From positions 1 through 64,000 of the forward strand of contig JAOAHF010000013.1 of assembly GCA_026415355.1 (NCBI GenBank): a stretch of DNA of 64,000 nucleotides. Reading direction: 5' to 3'. Positions 1 to 8,041 of the stretch are shown in pieces. Source of the stretch: Brevinematales bacterium (GTDB lineage: Bacteria; Spirochaetota; Brevinematia; DTOW01). Numbering within the stretch: position 1 is the stretch's first letter; the number at the start of each line of letters is the position of its first letter. Below the pieces are notes generated by a model that had not been told where the DNA came from, did not search any database, and saw nothing but the letters and a program-made list of their open reading frames with translations. Made by a program: the position numbers and the translations under genes.

Positions 1-1
1 A

Positions 2-79
2 ACCCAAATGGGAGAAGAACTCGCTAAATTCAAAGTCAGTGAAATAAAATTCTCAAAAGGTATAACCTTGGTAGAGTAG
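2..79 (+). CDS. 3' end of an unidentified gene (partial)
   Basis: An open frame enters from the left edge and ends at TAG (77-79). The 25 visible residues are charged and end in GITLVE, which is plausible protein, but the piece is too short to assign a family. It converges on the minus-strand glycosyltransferase, leaving about 100 bases between them. It could be a chance open frame. Confidence 0.35.
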   Translation, partial: TQMGEELAKFKVSEIKFSKGITLVE

Positions 80-183
80 TGAAATTGCTTCGTGAAGTAT
101 TATCCTTAAGTATTAAGGTATAATTTGATAGAAAATTTGATCTTCTTTATTTAAGTTTACTTAGATGAAATAAGATAGATTTT

Positions 184-1131
184 TTAGAATCCAATTTTTT
201 GTTTCTTGCTTATTATTTCATCTACTATGTATTCGGGTCTACCTTTTATTTCGTCAAAGATGTTTGCTATATATTTACCTATTACTCCTAGGGTTAAGAG
301 TTGAACACCACCTAAAAATATTATTGTTATCATAGTTGAAGCCCAGCCGGAAATTGTTTGGGATGGATTGATTAATTTTGAAAGTATTACGTATGTGCCT
401 AAGAAGAGTCCTAGGATTGTTGTGATAAATCCCAAAGATGTTACCATTTTGAGAGGTTTGTCTGAGAAATAGAATATTCCAGTTAATGCGAATTTTATCA
501 TTTTTTTCAAAGGATATTTTGTTACACCTGCGAATCTTGGATTTCTGTCGTAATAGATAGGTACTTGTTTAAATCCCATCCAGCTTATCAGTCCTCTTAT
601 ATATTTATCTCTTTCTTTGAGTTTTCTGAATTCTTCTATGACTTTTTTATCTATTAGCCTAAAGTCTCCTGTATCAAGAGGGAATTTTATATCTGACATT
701 GTATTCAGCAAACGGTAGAAGAGTTTAGCTGTAAATTTCTTAAAAAATCCTTCACCTTTTCTTTCTTTTCTTACTCCATAAACTACATTTGCTTCTTGCT
801 CTTTGTGTATTTTTATCATTTCAGGTATTAGTTGTGGAGGATCTTGTAAATCTGCATCGATTATTACTGCGACATCGCCTGATGAGTGTTTTATTCCAGC
901 AGATACTGCAGGTTGGTGACCAAAATTTCTGGAGAATGATATAACAACAACTTTATCATCTTTGTCTGATATTGATCTTAAGATGTCTAAGGTTTTGTCT
1001 TTACTACCATCATTAACAAAGATTATTTCATAGTCGTACTTGTTGTCAATCATTACTTTTTTAATCTCTTCGTATGTTTTTTCTATTACTTCTTCTTCGT
1101 TATAACAGGGAACTATAACTGATACTTTCAT
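184..1131 (-). CDS. GT2 family glycosyltransferase, polyprenyl-phosphate sugar transferase type
   Basis: Probably transfers a sugar from a nucleotide donor to a polyprenyl phosphate at the inner membrane (DPM1/GtrB/ArnC group), supplying glycan or lipid modification. The 315-residue protein opens with the GT-A signature VIVPCYNEEEVI, followed by VNDGSKDKT and the metal-binding DADLQDPPQL. TGDFRL and a YIRGLISWMGF segment are characteristic of this subfamily. Two hydrophobic segments near residues 230-290 form the usual C-terminal membrane hairpin. The length is normal for the group. No strong Shine-Dalgarno sequence precedes the ATG. It stands alone, divergent from phoH. The sugar and acceptor cannot be told from sequence. 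Confidence 0.85.
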   Translation of the reverse strand: MKVSVIVPCYNEEEVIEKTYEEIKKVMIDNKYDYEIIFVNDGSKDKTLDILRSISDKDDKVVVISFSRNFGHQPAVSAGIKHSSGDVAVIIDADLQDPPQLIPEMIKIHKEQEANVVYGVRKERKGEGFFKKFTAKLFYRLLNTMSDIKFPLDTGDFRLIDKKVIEEFRKLKERDKYIRGLISWMGFKQVPIYYDRNPRFAGVTKYPLKKMIKFALTGIFYFSDKPLKMVTSLGFITTILGLFLGTYVILSKLINPSQTISGWASTMITIIFLGGVQLLTLGVIGKYIANIFDEIKGRPEYIVDEIISKKQKIGF

Positions 1132-1287
1132 AGTTGAATATTATTTAAATACCAAAATTTTTATTACAACTAAACCGAAAATCAGATTGTGAATTATCAT
1201 ACTTGTTATGCAAGAACGAGGTTGTAACAGTAATATTATTCAAACTCATGTTATTATAGATTGACTAGATTTAAAGATAAAGTTTTC

Positions 1288-1316
1288 TTGAATTTCAAGG
1301 AGAAAATTTTTATACT
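1288..1316 (+). promoter_or_regulatory. Candidate sigma-70 promoter for phoH-cmk
   Basis: TTGAAT (1288-1293) and TATACT (1311-1316) are separated by 17 bases and lie 25 bases before the phoH ATG. The surrounding DNA is very AT-rich, so chance matches are possible. Confidence 0.5.
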
Positions 1317-1340
1317 TTTTAAAAGCGACAAGAATAAAAT

Positions 1341-2309
1341 ATGAAGGCAAGTATTTCGTTTCCTAAGGGTATAGATCCTATTGTTTTGTCAGGTGTTAAT
1401 GATGTTAACATTAAGATTATAGAAAGTAACTTCAAAGTCAAAGTATATTTAACTGACAATTCTTTCGTAGTTATTGGTGATGAAGAAAGTGTGAAAACAG
1501 TTAGGAAAGTTATAAACTCTATGATTGATATTGTTAGTAACGATAAGATTGTTTCCGACGATGATATGAATATAATAATAAGGCAATACAAGCATCAAGA
1601 TCCATCAAAAGAAATAGACCTTGATAATTTGATGCTAAAAGGTATTATAGTCTCAAGAAAGCAAAGGGTTATAAGACCTAAGACTCAAGGCCAATCTGAG
1701 TACATAAGAGCAATAGAGCAAAACGATATAGTGTTTGGTATAGGTCCTGCTGGTACGGGTAAGACTTATTTGGCTACTGCTATGGCACTTAATTACTTGT
1801 ATAGAAATCTAGTTTCAAGAATAATTTTGACAAGACCTGCGGTAGAAGCAGGTGAAAATTTAGGGTTTTTACCGGGTAATCTTGAAGAAAAAGTTAATCC
1901 TTACTTGAGACCTTTATATGATTCTCTATTTGATATGTTAGGCCCAGAAGAGTATTTTACACTTATGGAAAAGAATGTAGTTGAGATAGCACCGCTTGCA
2001 TTTATGCGCGGTAGGACATTAAACAATTCGTTCATTATCCTTGATGAAGCACAAAATACTACTAAAGAACAAATGAAAATGTTTCTAACTAGATTGGGTT
2101 TCGGCTCAAAGATGGTTATAACGGGTGATATAACTCAGAGTGACTTACCAAAGAATAAACAATCTGGTTTGGTACATGCTAAGAAACTGTTTGATAAAGT
2201 AGAAGGTATAAAAATAGTATATCTTTCAAAAGAAGATGTAATAAGACATGATTTAGTTAAAATGATAATAGAGCTTTACGAAAATGATGAAGATGAGAAT
2301 GAGAAATAG
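1341..2309 (+). CDS. phoH: PhoH-like ATPase
   Basis: PhoH-family cytoplasmic P-loop ATPase (YbeZ type), linked in other bacteria to RNA metabolism and ribosome maturation. The 322-residue protein has a KH-like N-terminal region up to about residue 80. It then has a helicase-like ATPase core with Walker A GPAGTGKT at 135-142, the TRPAVEAGE motif, and Walker B ILDEAQN around 233-239. The length is typical. In many bacteria the gene sits next to ybeY; here it is followed directly by cmk with only one base between stop and the preferred cmk start. No clear Shine-Dalgarno precedes the ATG, but a promoter lies just upstream. The family assignment is firm; its cellular role is known only by analogy. 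Confidence 0.92.
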   Translation: MKASISFPKGIDPIVLSGVNDVNIKIIESNFKVKVYLTDNSFVVIGDEESVKTVRKVINSMIDIVSNDKIVSDDDMNIIIRQYKHQDPSKEIDLDNLMLKGIIVSRKQRVIRPKTQGQSEYIRAIEQNDIVFGIGPAGTGKTYLATAMALNYLYRNLVSRIILTRPAVEAGENLGFLPGNLEEKVNPYLRPLYDSLFDMLGPEEYFTLMEKNVVEIAPLAFMRGRTLNNSFIILDEAQNTTKEQMKMFLTRLGFGSKMVITGDITQSDLPKNKQSGLVHAKKLFDKVEGIKIVYLSKEDVIRHDLVKMIIELYENDEDENEK

Positions 2310-2310
2310 T

Positions 2311-2961
2311 ATGCAGGATGTAATAACAATAGATGGTCCTGTGGGGGTTGGTAAAAGTACTGTTGCTAAAGCTTTAGCAAGAAAGTTGGGGTATACATAC
2401 TTGGATACCGGAGCTATGTATAGAGCGTTTTCATTGAAATTATTAAGAAATGGTATTTCTACTGATGATATAGAAGGAATTCTACAGCTTATAAACTCAA
2501 CTTTTATAGATTTTGATGGAGAAAAAGTGTTTTTAGATGGGGAAGATGTTTCTTCCTTGATAAGAAGTAAGGAAGTTGAAAAAATAGTTTCAAAAGTTGC
2601 ATCAATTTCTCAAGTTAGGAAATTTATAGTCAGTCTTCAAAGAAATATGTCAAAAAAAGGTAAAGTGGTAATGGAAGGTAGAGATTGTGGAACAGTTGTA
2701 GCTCCAGATGCCAGATACAAATTTTACCTTGATGCATCTTTGGAAGAAAGAGCAAGTAGGAGGCTTAGAGATGAAAAGTATTCTAATAGAAATGTATCAA
2801 TTGAAGATGTAAAGAGAGAAATAGAGTTAAGAGATAGAATTGATAGTACTAGAGAAGATTCACCTCTTAGAGTTCCTGATGGAGCGATTGTAATAAATAC
2901 AGATAATATGTCTATTGAAGAAGTTGTTGCTGAGTTGGTAAAATACATAGATAAGTTTTAA
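2311..2961 (+). CDS. cmk: Cytidylate kinase
   Basis: Phosphorylates CMP and dCMP with ATP in pyrimidine nucleotide salvage and synthesis. The protein begins with the P-loop ITIDGPVGVGKST, followed by YLDTGAMYRA, the family signature of the CMP-binding region. It also has EGRDCGTVV and the arginine-rich lid RRLRDEK, then RDRIDSTREDSPL. The ATG at 2311 gives 216 residues and starts the protein where Cmk homologues usually start. An in-frame ATG at 2284 inside phoH would add nine residues and is less likely. It sits one base after the phoH stop, so the two are probably translationally coupled. In some bacteria cmk is followed by rpsA or ispH; neither is present here. Confidence 0.94.
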   Translation: MQDVITIDGPVGVGKSTVAKALARKLGYTYLDTGAMYRAFSLKLLRNGISTDDIEGILQLINSTFIDFDGEKVFLDGEDVSSLIRSKEVEKIVSKVASISQVRKFIVSLQRNMSKKGKVVMEGRDCGTVVAPDARYKFYLDASLEERASRRLRDEKYSNRNVSIEDVKREIELRDRIDSTREDSPLRVPDGAIVINTDNMSIEEVVAELVKYIDKF

Positions 2962-3317
2962 ATATCCACTAAATTTTTTGAATGTAGAATTTTATCAATC
3001 TTAAAGCCTTTTAAACGTAAGTAAGTTTGTTGTTAAATCTTAAGGTTTTACTATGCAAAATTGATATTTTGTTGAAGTTAATTTTCGAATCAAATATGGA
3101 GTTTTTTTGTGGTTTGAGCTTTGGATCTTGATTTAATCTTGCCTTTTATTTTGTTAATGGGCGTAGATTTTCGAATGAAGAATTGTAGCATTTTTTGAAA
3201 AAACTTAAGTCAAACATAGATGGTAAACACAGAGTTTAGTGAGTGTTATTTTTTGTTGGTATTATAATTGGCAATGATTTTGACATTTATGGGAATCCAT
3301 CCATAGAATAAGAAACT
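2962..3317 (+). other. 356-bp intergenic region before the cobalamin adenosyltransferase
   Basis: No open frame with coding character and no RNA gene was seen. A perfect TATAAT (3263-3268) with only a poor -35 is the likely promoter element. The last bases hold an inverted repeat CCATAG (3301-3306) and CTATGG (3316-3321) that includes the start codon of the next gene. No cobalamin riboswitch was recognised. Confidence 0.5.
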
Positions 3318-3914
3318 ATGGAAAAAAAGTTGAAGATATACACAAAAATTGGTGATAGTGGAGAAACATATACTCTTGGTGGAGTTAAGTTAGGCAAGGA
3401 TCACATAAAAATAGATGTGTATGGTGATATTGATGAACTTACTTCTTGGATAGGTGTTATATTGTCGCATATTGATGTTATACAGCGTAATGATGAGAGA
3501 GTAAGAATATCGGAATTTCTGAGACTATTACAAAATAGATTGTTTGATACTGGAACGCTTGTGATGGGTGGTAATATTGAAGAACTTGACATTTGGACTG
3601 CCGAGCTTGAAAAAGAGATAGACTATATTGAAGACAAATTAAAACCTATAAAAAGTTTTATACTACCAGGTGGGTCAAAAGTTGCTTCTTTTGTTCATAT
3701 AGCAAGGTGTGTTTGCAGAAGAGTAGAGAGAAAAGTTGTCTCTCTTTCAAAGAGCTACGAAATAGACAAAAATGCTATTAAGTACTTAAATAGACTGTCA
3801 GATTACTTTTTTGTTTTAGCAAGGTACCTGAATTACTTGTTAGGTGTTGAGGATATAAAGAGGGAAGAATCAATATACATAAAAAAGAAAATGAAAATAA
3901 AGCCAAAGCACTAG
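3318..3914 (+). CDS. pduO: ATP:cob(I)alamin adenosyltransferase, PduO type
   Basis: Transfers the adenosyl group of ATP to cob(I)alamin to make coenzyme B12. The 198-residue protein starts with KIYTKIGDSGETYTLGG, the PduO-type ATP-binding signature. It contains the conserved helix with CRRVERKVVSLS, followed by YLNRLSDYFFVLARYLN, which forms the cobalamin-facing active site in the trimeric family. Length and motif order are normal. No Shine-Dalgarno sequence is visible before the ATG, which lies in a short inverted repeat. The next gene follows after 36 bases, so they may be co-transcribed. No B12-dependent enzyme lies in this window to name the end user. Confidence 0.93.
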   Translation: MEKKLKIYTKIGDSGETYTLGGVKLGKDHIKIDVYGDIDELTSWIGVILSHIDVIQRNDERVRISEFLRLLQNRLFDTGTLVMGGNIEELDIWTAELEKEIDYIEDKLKPIKSFILPGGSKVASFVHIARCVCRRVERKVVSLSKSYEIDKNAIKYLNRLSDYFFVLARYLNYLLGVEDIKREESIYIKKKMKIKPKH

Positions 3915-3950
3915 TATGTTTAAGAAAATTCCATAGATTTTGGTTAGATT

Positions 3951-4523
3951 ATGGAAGATTTGTATTTTGGAAACGTAGTAGGAATTGATTTAGCGGGTAG
4001 TCCGAATAGAAGAACGGGTGTTGCTTATTTTGATAGTATTTTAAGAGTTTATGTTGTTTATTCTGATGAAGAGATATTGAATGTAACAAGAGATTTCGAG
4101 TTTGTTTTCGTAGATTCTCCGCTTTCCATACCTGCTGGTAGAGATAATCTGAATGAGAACAATGGTATTCATTTTAGGGAGTGTGATAGAAAATTGAGAG
4201 ACTTAGGAATAAAGTTTTTCCCTGTTACTCTTGGTCCTATGAGGATACTTACGGAGAGGGGTATTGGTATAAAGAATAAACTTGAGAGTATGGGTAAAAT
4301 GGTTTTTGAGACATTTCCTGGTGCAGTTTACGATAGATTTGGTGTTGGGAGAAAGAATAAAGTTGAGATAATTAAGTTTTATCAAAGGATTGGTTTTGAT
4401 GTAGATGATAGTTGCTCACAAGATGAACTTGATGCAGTTGCTTGTCTTTTGGTTGGTATTTACTATCTTCAGGGTAAAGCGAAAATCTTGGAAGGGGTAG
4501 ATGGATCAATAGTTATAATATGA
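3951..4523 (+). CDS. DUF429 family protein
   Basis: Member of the DUF429 family, predicted to have an RNase H-like fold and sometimes called a predicted nuclease; its function is unknown. The 190-residue protein has VVGIDLAGSPNRRTGVAYF at the N-terminus, with Asp as a likely metal ligand. It then has FVDSPLSIP, the family block HFRECDRKLRDLGIKFFP followed by VTLGPMR, FETFPGA, and a C-terminal DELDAVACL with acidic residues. It follows the adenosyltransferase by 36 bases and converges on argJ. No neighbour hints at a substrate. Confidence 0.8.
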   Translation: MEDLYFGNVVGIDLAGSPNRRTGVAYFDSILRVYVVYSDEEILNVTRDFEFVFVDSPLSIPAGRDNLNENNGIHFRECDRKLRDLGIKFFPVTLGPMRILTERGIGIKNKLESMGKMVFETFPGAVYDRFGVGRKNKVEIIKFYQRIGFDVDDSCSQDELDAVACLLVGIYYLQGKAKILEGVDGSIVII

Positions 4524-4548
4524 CTGAAGAACTAGACTTTCGGATTGG

Positions 4549-5745
4549 TTAGGTGTATTCTGCATTTATTTTTACATATTCGTAGGTTAGATCCGTTGTA
4601 TATAGGGTAAACTCTTCTTTACCGCTGTTTAGGTTAACGGAAATGGTTATGTTTTTGCTTTTTAGGATGTCGTTATTTGGGTATCCTATGTAATTCCCTT
4701 TGTCGAATATTAGTTTGCCATTTACCGAGACTGAGAGTTTGTCAGGTACTATTTTAGTTTTTGCTGAGCCTATTGATGCTATTATTCTACCCCAATTAGG
4801 ATTCTCACCGAAAAACATTGTCTTAACTAAAAGTGAATTTCCTATTTTTCTTGCTATTTCTTCGGCAGCAGATTTTTTTGATGCATTTAGTACTTCTATT
4901 TTTATTACCTTTGTTATTCCTTCGCCATCTTCTACTATCATTAGAGCGATACTATTCATGACCTCTTTTAGATATTCCAGGAAAATTTTGTATTTTTCGT
5001 CTTTTTGGGTTATTGAAAACTCAGAGAGACCACTGGCTAGTATAAAAACAGTGTCGTTTGTGCTCATATCTCCATCGACGGATATTCTGTTGAAAGTTTC
5101 TTCGGTTGTTGTTTCAAGTGCTTCTTGAAGTAATTCCTTTGATATTTTTACATCAGTGGTTATGAAACATAGCATAGTAGCCATGGAAGGGTTAATCATT
5201 CCACTCCCTTTACCTATTGCTCCTATTTTGAAGGTTTCCAATCCTGATATATGTTGTATTGCTATTTCTTTTACTCTTGTGTCTGTTGTCATAATGCCTT
5301 CTCCTGCCGATGTTGAAGAACTTTCTTGTTTTATTTTATCACAAGCTTTGTTTATACCGTATTCAACTATATCCATAGGTAAGGTTTTACCTATGATTCC
5401 AGTTGATGCTACTAATATCGAATTTTCTTTGAATCCCATTCTCATTTCCACGATTTCTGCCATTCTTTTGGCGTCTTGTAATCCTTTTTCACCAGTTAAG
5501 CAATTTGCGTTTCCGCTATTTGCTACGATTCCTCTTATTCCTGTGGGATTCTTCTTTAGGATTTCCATACTCAGAATTACGGGTGCTGCTTTGAATGTGT
5601 TTGTTGTAAATACTCCACCAGCAGTGCATTCAACGTCAGATAGAATTAATGATATATCTTTTTTACCAGATAACTTTATTCCACCTGCTATTCCAATTGC
5701 TCTGAAACCCTTTGGGGCTATTACTCCCCCTGATATTCTTTTCAT
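4549..5745 (-). CDS. argJ: Bifunctional glutamate N-acetyltransferase / ornithine acetyltransferase
   Basis: ArgJ recycles the acetyl group from N-acetylornithine to glutamate in the cyclic arginine pathway; many members also make N-acetylglutamate from acetyl-CoA. The 398-residue precursor has the self-cleavage site GMINPSMATMLCF, where Thr190 would become the N-terminal nucleophile of the beta chain. It also has ANSGNANCLTGEKG and the C-terminal GKGNYIGYPNNDILKS. A strong Shine-Dalgarno, AGGAGGT, lies just before the ATG. No other arg gene is in the window, so argJ is isolated. It is divergent from rplI, and a 9-bp dyad lies between the two. Whether the enzyme is mono- or bifunctional cannot be decided from sequence. 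Confidence 0.95.
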   Translation of the reverse strand: MKRISGGVIAPKGFRAIGIAGGIKLSGKKDISLILSDVECTAGGVFTTNTFKAAPVILSMEILKKNPTGIRGIVANSGNANCLTGEKGLQDAKRMAEIVEMRMGFKENSILVASTGIIGKTLPMDIVEYGINKACDKIKQESSSTSAGEGIMTTDTRVKEIAIQHISGLETFKIGAIGKGSGMINPSMATMLCFITTDVKISKELLQEALETTTEETFNRISVDGDMSTNDTVFILASGLSEFSITQKDEKYKIFLEYLKEVMNSIALMIVEDGEGITKVIKIEVLNASKKSAAEEIARKIGNSLLVKTMFFGENPNWGRIIASIGSAKTKIVPDKLSVSVNGKLIFDKGNYIGYPNNDILKSKNITISVNLNSGKEEFTLYTTDLTYEYVKINAEYT

Positions 5746-5784
5746 AGACCACCTCCTATCTAAACAAGTATAAAATTACTTTTT

Positions 5785-5820
5785 GAAGTTATCAAATTGA
5801 AAATACCGACAGATAACTTC
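5785..5820. repeat. Perfect 9-bp inverted repeat between argJ and rplI (operator-like)
   Basis: GAAGTTATC (5785-5793) is repeated in inverted form as GATAACTTC (5812-5820), with 18 bases between the arms. The right arm directly abuts a TAAAAT -10-like element (5821-5826), and a TTGAAA -35-like element (5797-5802) lies in the spacer. The placement suits a repressor site or an RNA hairpin. It does not match the usual arginine-repressor box closely. Confidence 0.5.
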
Positions 5821-5826
5821 TAAAAT
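5797..5826 (+). promoter_or_regulatory. Candidate promoter for rplI-ppcA
   Basis: TTGAAA (5797-5802) and TAAAAT (5821-5826) are separated by 18 bases. A good Shine-Dalgarno, CGGAGGT, and the rplI ATG follow about 20 bases downstream. The promoter overlaps the 9-bp inverted repeat. Confidence 0.5.
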
Positions 5827-5847
5827 TTTCAAAGTCTCGGAGGTAAT

Positions 5848-6297
5848 ATGAAGATTATTCTTGTTAAGGATGTTAAAGGTGTTGGTAAATTAGGAGAGAT
5901 AAAGGAAGTAGCAGATGGGTATGCTAGAAATTATCTCATAAGAAATGGTTTTGCTCTTGAAGCTACGGATGGAAATGTAAACTTTGTAAAATCTCAGATT
6001 AAGTCCCTCGAGAAAAAAAACCAGAGGAAACTTGATACGGCAAAGGAGATCAAGGAAGCTTTAGAGAATATTAGAGTTAACATAAAAGCCAAAGCTGGAG
6101 AAAACGGTAGATTATTTGGTTCCATAACCTCTGAAGACATTGTTTCTGCTCTTAAGGAACAACATAACATTGAACTCGATAAGAAATTAATAGAGATTGA
6201 AGAACCTATAAAACTTATAGGTGATTATGTTGTAGATGTTAAATTAGGTATGAATATTATTGCTAAACTTAGAGTTTCTGTGGTAGAGGAGAAATGA
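5848..6297 (+). CDS. rplI: 50S ribosomal protein L9
   Basis: L9 binds 23S rRNA at the base of the L1 stalk and limits frameshifting. The 149-residue protein shows the full N-domain [20 protein letters not shown], followed by [20 protein letters not shown], the charged connecting helix, and the C-domain with [16 protein letters not shown] strong CGGAGGT precedes the ATG. The usual partners rpsF, ssb and rpsR are absent. Instead the stop codon overlaps the start of a PEP carboxylase gene, an unusual operon partner. Confidence 0.97.
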   Translation: MKIILVKDVKGVGKLGEIKEVADGYARNYLIRNGFALEATDGNVNFVKSQIKSLEKKNQRKLDTAKEIKEALENIRVNIKAKAGENGRLFGSITSEDIVSALKEQHNIELDKKLIEIEEPIKLIGDYVVDVKLGMNIIAKLRVSVVEEK

Positions 6298-7790
6298 TGG
6301 AAAGGAAAATACCGCGTACAATGTCAACTCAACATCCTGATAATGCAAATATACCTTTTTTTTCAAACAATTCAGTTTTATATGGTGATGATGAAATAAA
6401 AGAAGCATACTATGCTTTTTCGTATTTAGGCGTAGATGAAGTAATGTGGGATGTTGAAGGTAAAGAAACGGATGAGTTTGTTATAAGGAAACTTCTTTCA
6501 GATTACTCAGATTTCTTCAAACAAAACGTTATAGGTAGAGATGTTTTCATAACCCTTAGAGTTCCAAACCCTAATTATGAAAAAGCAGAAGGGAAGTTAT
6601 TAATAGAAACTCTTGAGAGTATACCTAGGTCTTACGATACGGCGCAAGTGTTCTATAAGCAACCTGAGTTTGTGCCTATATTTGAGGTTATAGTTCCAAT
6701 GGCAGATATTGAAACGGTAAATAGAGTTTATTACTATTACAAGAACATAGTGGTAGGAAAAGAGGATAAACAATTTTGTGATACTTCTCCTGAACTTAGA
6801 CTCAAGGATTGGATTGGTGAATTCTTGCCTAAGAGAATAAATGTTATACCTCTATTTGAGGATATAAATGAAATACTATTTTGTGATGTAACCGTTAAGA
6901 AATTCATTCAGGATAAAATTGATGATATAGAGTATCAGAGAGTTTTTATAGCTAGATCTGATCCTGCGATGAATGATTCTTCGTTGAGTGTTGTTATTGC
7001 TATAAAGCTTGCCCTAGAAAAACTGTATGAATTGCAACAAAGTATCAGAGTACCAATTTATCCTATACTTGGTTGTGGTACGGCACCTTTTAGAGGTAAT
7101 TTTTCTCCTAAGACTTATAGATTCGTTATGGATAATTATCCTAGTGTTGCTACATTTACAATACAATCTGCTTTTAAGTATGACTACCCTATAAAGGATG
7201 TTCAAAGAGCTATCGAAAACATAAACCTAACTCCAACTAAATCTCCTGATTATTTGAGTAGTAAGGATAGACTTCTTAGTATAATGAAGAAAGTTTCAGA
7301 ATCATATAAACGACAGTTAATTGAAGTAGCACCTATAGTTAATAATCTTGCTGTGTTTGTACCTAGAAGAAGAGCTAGAAAAATGCATGTTGGTTTATTT
7401 GGATATTCGAGACAGATTGATGAAGGTATAACTTTACCTAGAGTAATATCGTTTTGCGCTGTACTGTATTCCTTAGGACTTCCACCTGATATACTCGGAT
7501 TGAGTGCTTTGACACAAGATGATATGAAGTACGTTGAAATGGTGTTTCCGAGGTTTAAAGAAAAAATGGCAGAAGTTTTGTCAATGTGGAATGAAGATGT
7601 TTTAGATATTCTACCTGCTTCTATAAGGTCTGAGATTAACGAAACTGTGAAAAGATTTTTCTCAAACAAGAATAAAGACCATGTTGAATTCTCAAGGGAT
7701 TTGGTAAAGAGGATAAAAGAAAACAAGTTTGATACTAAGATAACAGATTTAATAGTTGCTTCAGCTAAGGTGAGAAGTTTCTTAGGTTAG
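6297..7790 (+). CDS. ppcA: Phosphoenolpyruvate carboxylase, archaeal type (PpcA)
   Basis: Adds bicarbonate to PEP to give oxaloacetate, the anaplerotic entry to the aspartate family and the TCA intermediates. The roughly 500-residue size and N-terminal RTMSTQHPDNANIPFF identify the short archaeal-type enzyme, not the ~900-residue bacterial one. Other family blocks are IARSDPAMNDSSLSV, PILGCGTAPFRGNFS, and TFTIQSAFKYDYP, followed later by PRRRARKMHVGLFGYSR. The ATG at 6297 overlaps the rplI stop TGA by one base and has AGAGGAG (6285-6291) five bases upstream; the ATG at 6294 is too close to it. Coupling to rplI implies growth-linked expression. In bacteria the archaeal type is known from scattered lineages such as Clostridium and Leuconostoc, so horizontal origin is plausible. 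Confidence 0.93.
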   Translation: MERKIPRTMSTQHPDNANIPFFSNNSVLYGDDEIKEAYYAFSYLGVDEVMWDVEGKETDEFVIRKLLSDYSDFFKQNVIGRDVFITLRVPNPNYEKAEGKLLIETLESIPRSYDTAQVFYKQPEFVPIFEVIVPMADIETVNRVYYYYKNIVVGKEDKQFCDTSPELRLKDWIGEFLPKRINVIPLFEDINEILFCDVTVKKFIQDKIDDIEYQRVFIARSDPAMNDSSLSVVIAIKLALEKLYELQQSIRVPIYPILGCGTAPFRGNFSPKTYRFVMDNYPSVATFTIQSAFKYDYPIKDVQRAIENINLTPTKSPDYLSSKDRLLSIMKKVSESYKRQLIEVAPIVNNLAVFVPRRRARKMHVGLFGYSRQIDEGITLPRVISFCAVLYSLGLPPDILGLSALTQDDMKYVEMVFPRFKEKMAEVLSMWNEDVLDILPASIRSEINETVKRFFSNKNKDHVEFSRDLVKRIKENKFDTKITDLIVASAKVRSFLG

Positions 7791-7851
7791 AAGTTTTTCG
7801 TTTATTAATACTGTGGTAAGTTTTGAAGTTTTTGCATATTAACTTGTAGAT

Positions 7852-7879
7852 TTGACTGTTTCATTTTTAGTGATAATAT
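7852..7879 (+). promoter_or_regulatory. Candidate distal promoter for secA
   Basis: TTGACT (7852-7857) and TAATAT (7874-7879) are spaced by 16 bases in the 251-bp gap before secA. Use of this site would give a 5' leader of about 155 bases in which no structure was recognised. Confidence 0.45.
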
Positions 7880-7900
7880 TGTTTTTGTTTAAGTTGTGGA

Positions 7901-7929
7901 TTGATTTTTTTTCTATGTATTTTTAATAT
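7901..7929 (+). promoter_or_regulatory. Candidate proximal promoter for secA
   Basis: TTGATT (7901-7906) and TAATAT (7924-7929) are spaced by 17 bases. Together with the upstream site this would make a tandem promoter pair, but AT-richness lowers certainty. Confidence 0.4.
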
Positions 7930-8041
7930 AGTTTTAGTTTATTTGAGATTTGCGGGGAGTTGAGTTTATCTCAAAATTGAGATTTAATTTGATTGTTTGT
8001 GTGTTGATAAAGTATATTTTTTGATTGAGGTTTTTGGTATC

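Noticed and set aside
3269-3285. Possible sigma-54 -24/-12 promoter (TTGGCAATGATTTTGAC)
   Set aside because: The -12 element is GA rather than GC, and the spacing match is otherwise weak; a TATAAT element lies beside it.
2962-3317. Cobalamin riboswitch before the adenosyltransferase gene
   Set aside because: The B12 box and surrounding conserved segments are not present.
5156-5773. Open frame of 205 codons on the + strand opposite argJ
   Set aside because: It lies antisense to a fully conserved ArgJ, has a hydrophobic low-complexity translation typical of antisense frames, and no ribosome binding site.
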